Of a DNA stretch of 6,613 nt, positions 6,559 through 6,613 are shown one piece after another (the first letter of the stretch is position 1; every line of letters begins with the position of its first letter). The notes beneath the pieces are model-generated. The model had not been told where the DNA came from. It was given only the letters and a program-made list of their open reading frames with translations, and ran no database searches. Position numbers and translations under genes: made by a program. This stretch comes from JBMSHD01 sp049416425 (GTDB lineage Bacteria > Pseudomonadota > Gammaproteobacteria > Francisellales > Francisellaceae). The stretch covers positions 1 through 6,613 of the forward strand of contig JBMSHD010000115.1 of the NCBI GenBank assembly GCA_049416425.1, read 5' to 3'.

Positions 6559-6613
6559 AAGGAACGCGCGCAAAATAACTTCCTTTTTTTCATGGCGAAA
6601 TATCTTCCAATTT

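Noticed and set aside
6546..6573. A TTG start at 6573 giving a 97-residue membrane protein
   Set aside because: The ATG at 6546 has a near-ideal GAGGAG 6 bases upstream; the TTG has none, and the extra nine residues overlap that Shine-Dalgarno site.

Overview
The window reads as chromosomal housekeeping DNA from a proteobacterium, most likely a gammaproteobacterium. The GC content looks moderate (around the mid-40s percent by eye, not counted). The main evidence is a 1608-residue NAD-dependent glutamate dehydrogenase of the large 180-kDa class (the Pseudomonas GdhB type), which fills about 73% of the window, followed by a BioD that resembles the enterobacterial enzyme. I cannot name the genus. 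There are no phage, transposon, CRISPR, tRNA or rRNA signatures.

Layout from left to right. Positions 1-219 are noncoding and AT-rich; they hold a perfect 9-bp tandem repeat and a plausible extended -10 promoter. A plus-strand gene (220-732) encodes a DUF4442-type hotdog-fold protein, a putative thioesterase. Everything else is on the minus strand. Read in the direction of transcription, these are a two-helix small membrane protein (6546 to 6280), a 99-nt gap with a likely sigma-70 promoter and an inverted repeat, gdhB (6180 to 1354), and bioD (1354 to 698). The gdhB stop and bioD start share one base (TGATG), so bioD is probably translated by coupling from gdhB. The 3' end of bioD overlaps the 3' end of the hotdog gene by 35 bp in a convergent arrangement, leaving no room for an intergenic terminator.

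Function. GdhB is a catabolic enzyme that feeds glutamate carbon into the TCA cycle as 2-oxoglutarate, with release of ammonium and NADH. BioD closes the ureido ring in the penultimate step of biotin synthesis. No known pathway links the two directly; the pairing is probably transcriptional convenience, or bioD displaced from a bio cluster. The membrane protein cannot be assigned a function.

I found no convincing undescribed system. The points most worth a second look are the gdhB-bioD coupling, the overlapping convergent 3' ends with an embedded near-repeat that shapes the BioD C-terminus, the dyad between the -35 and -10 of the gdhB promoter, and the unassigned membrane protein.
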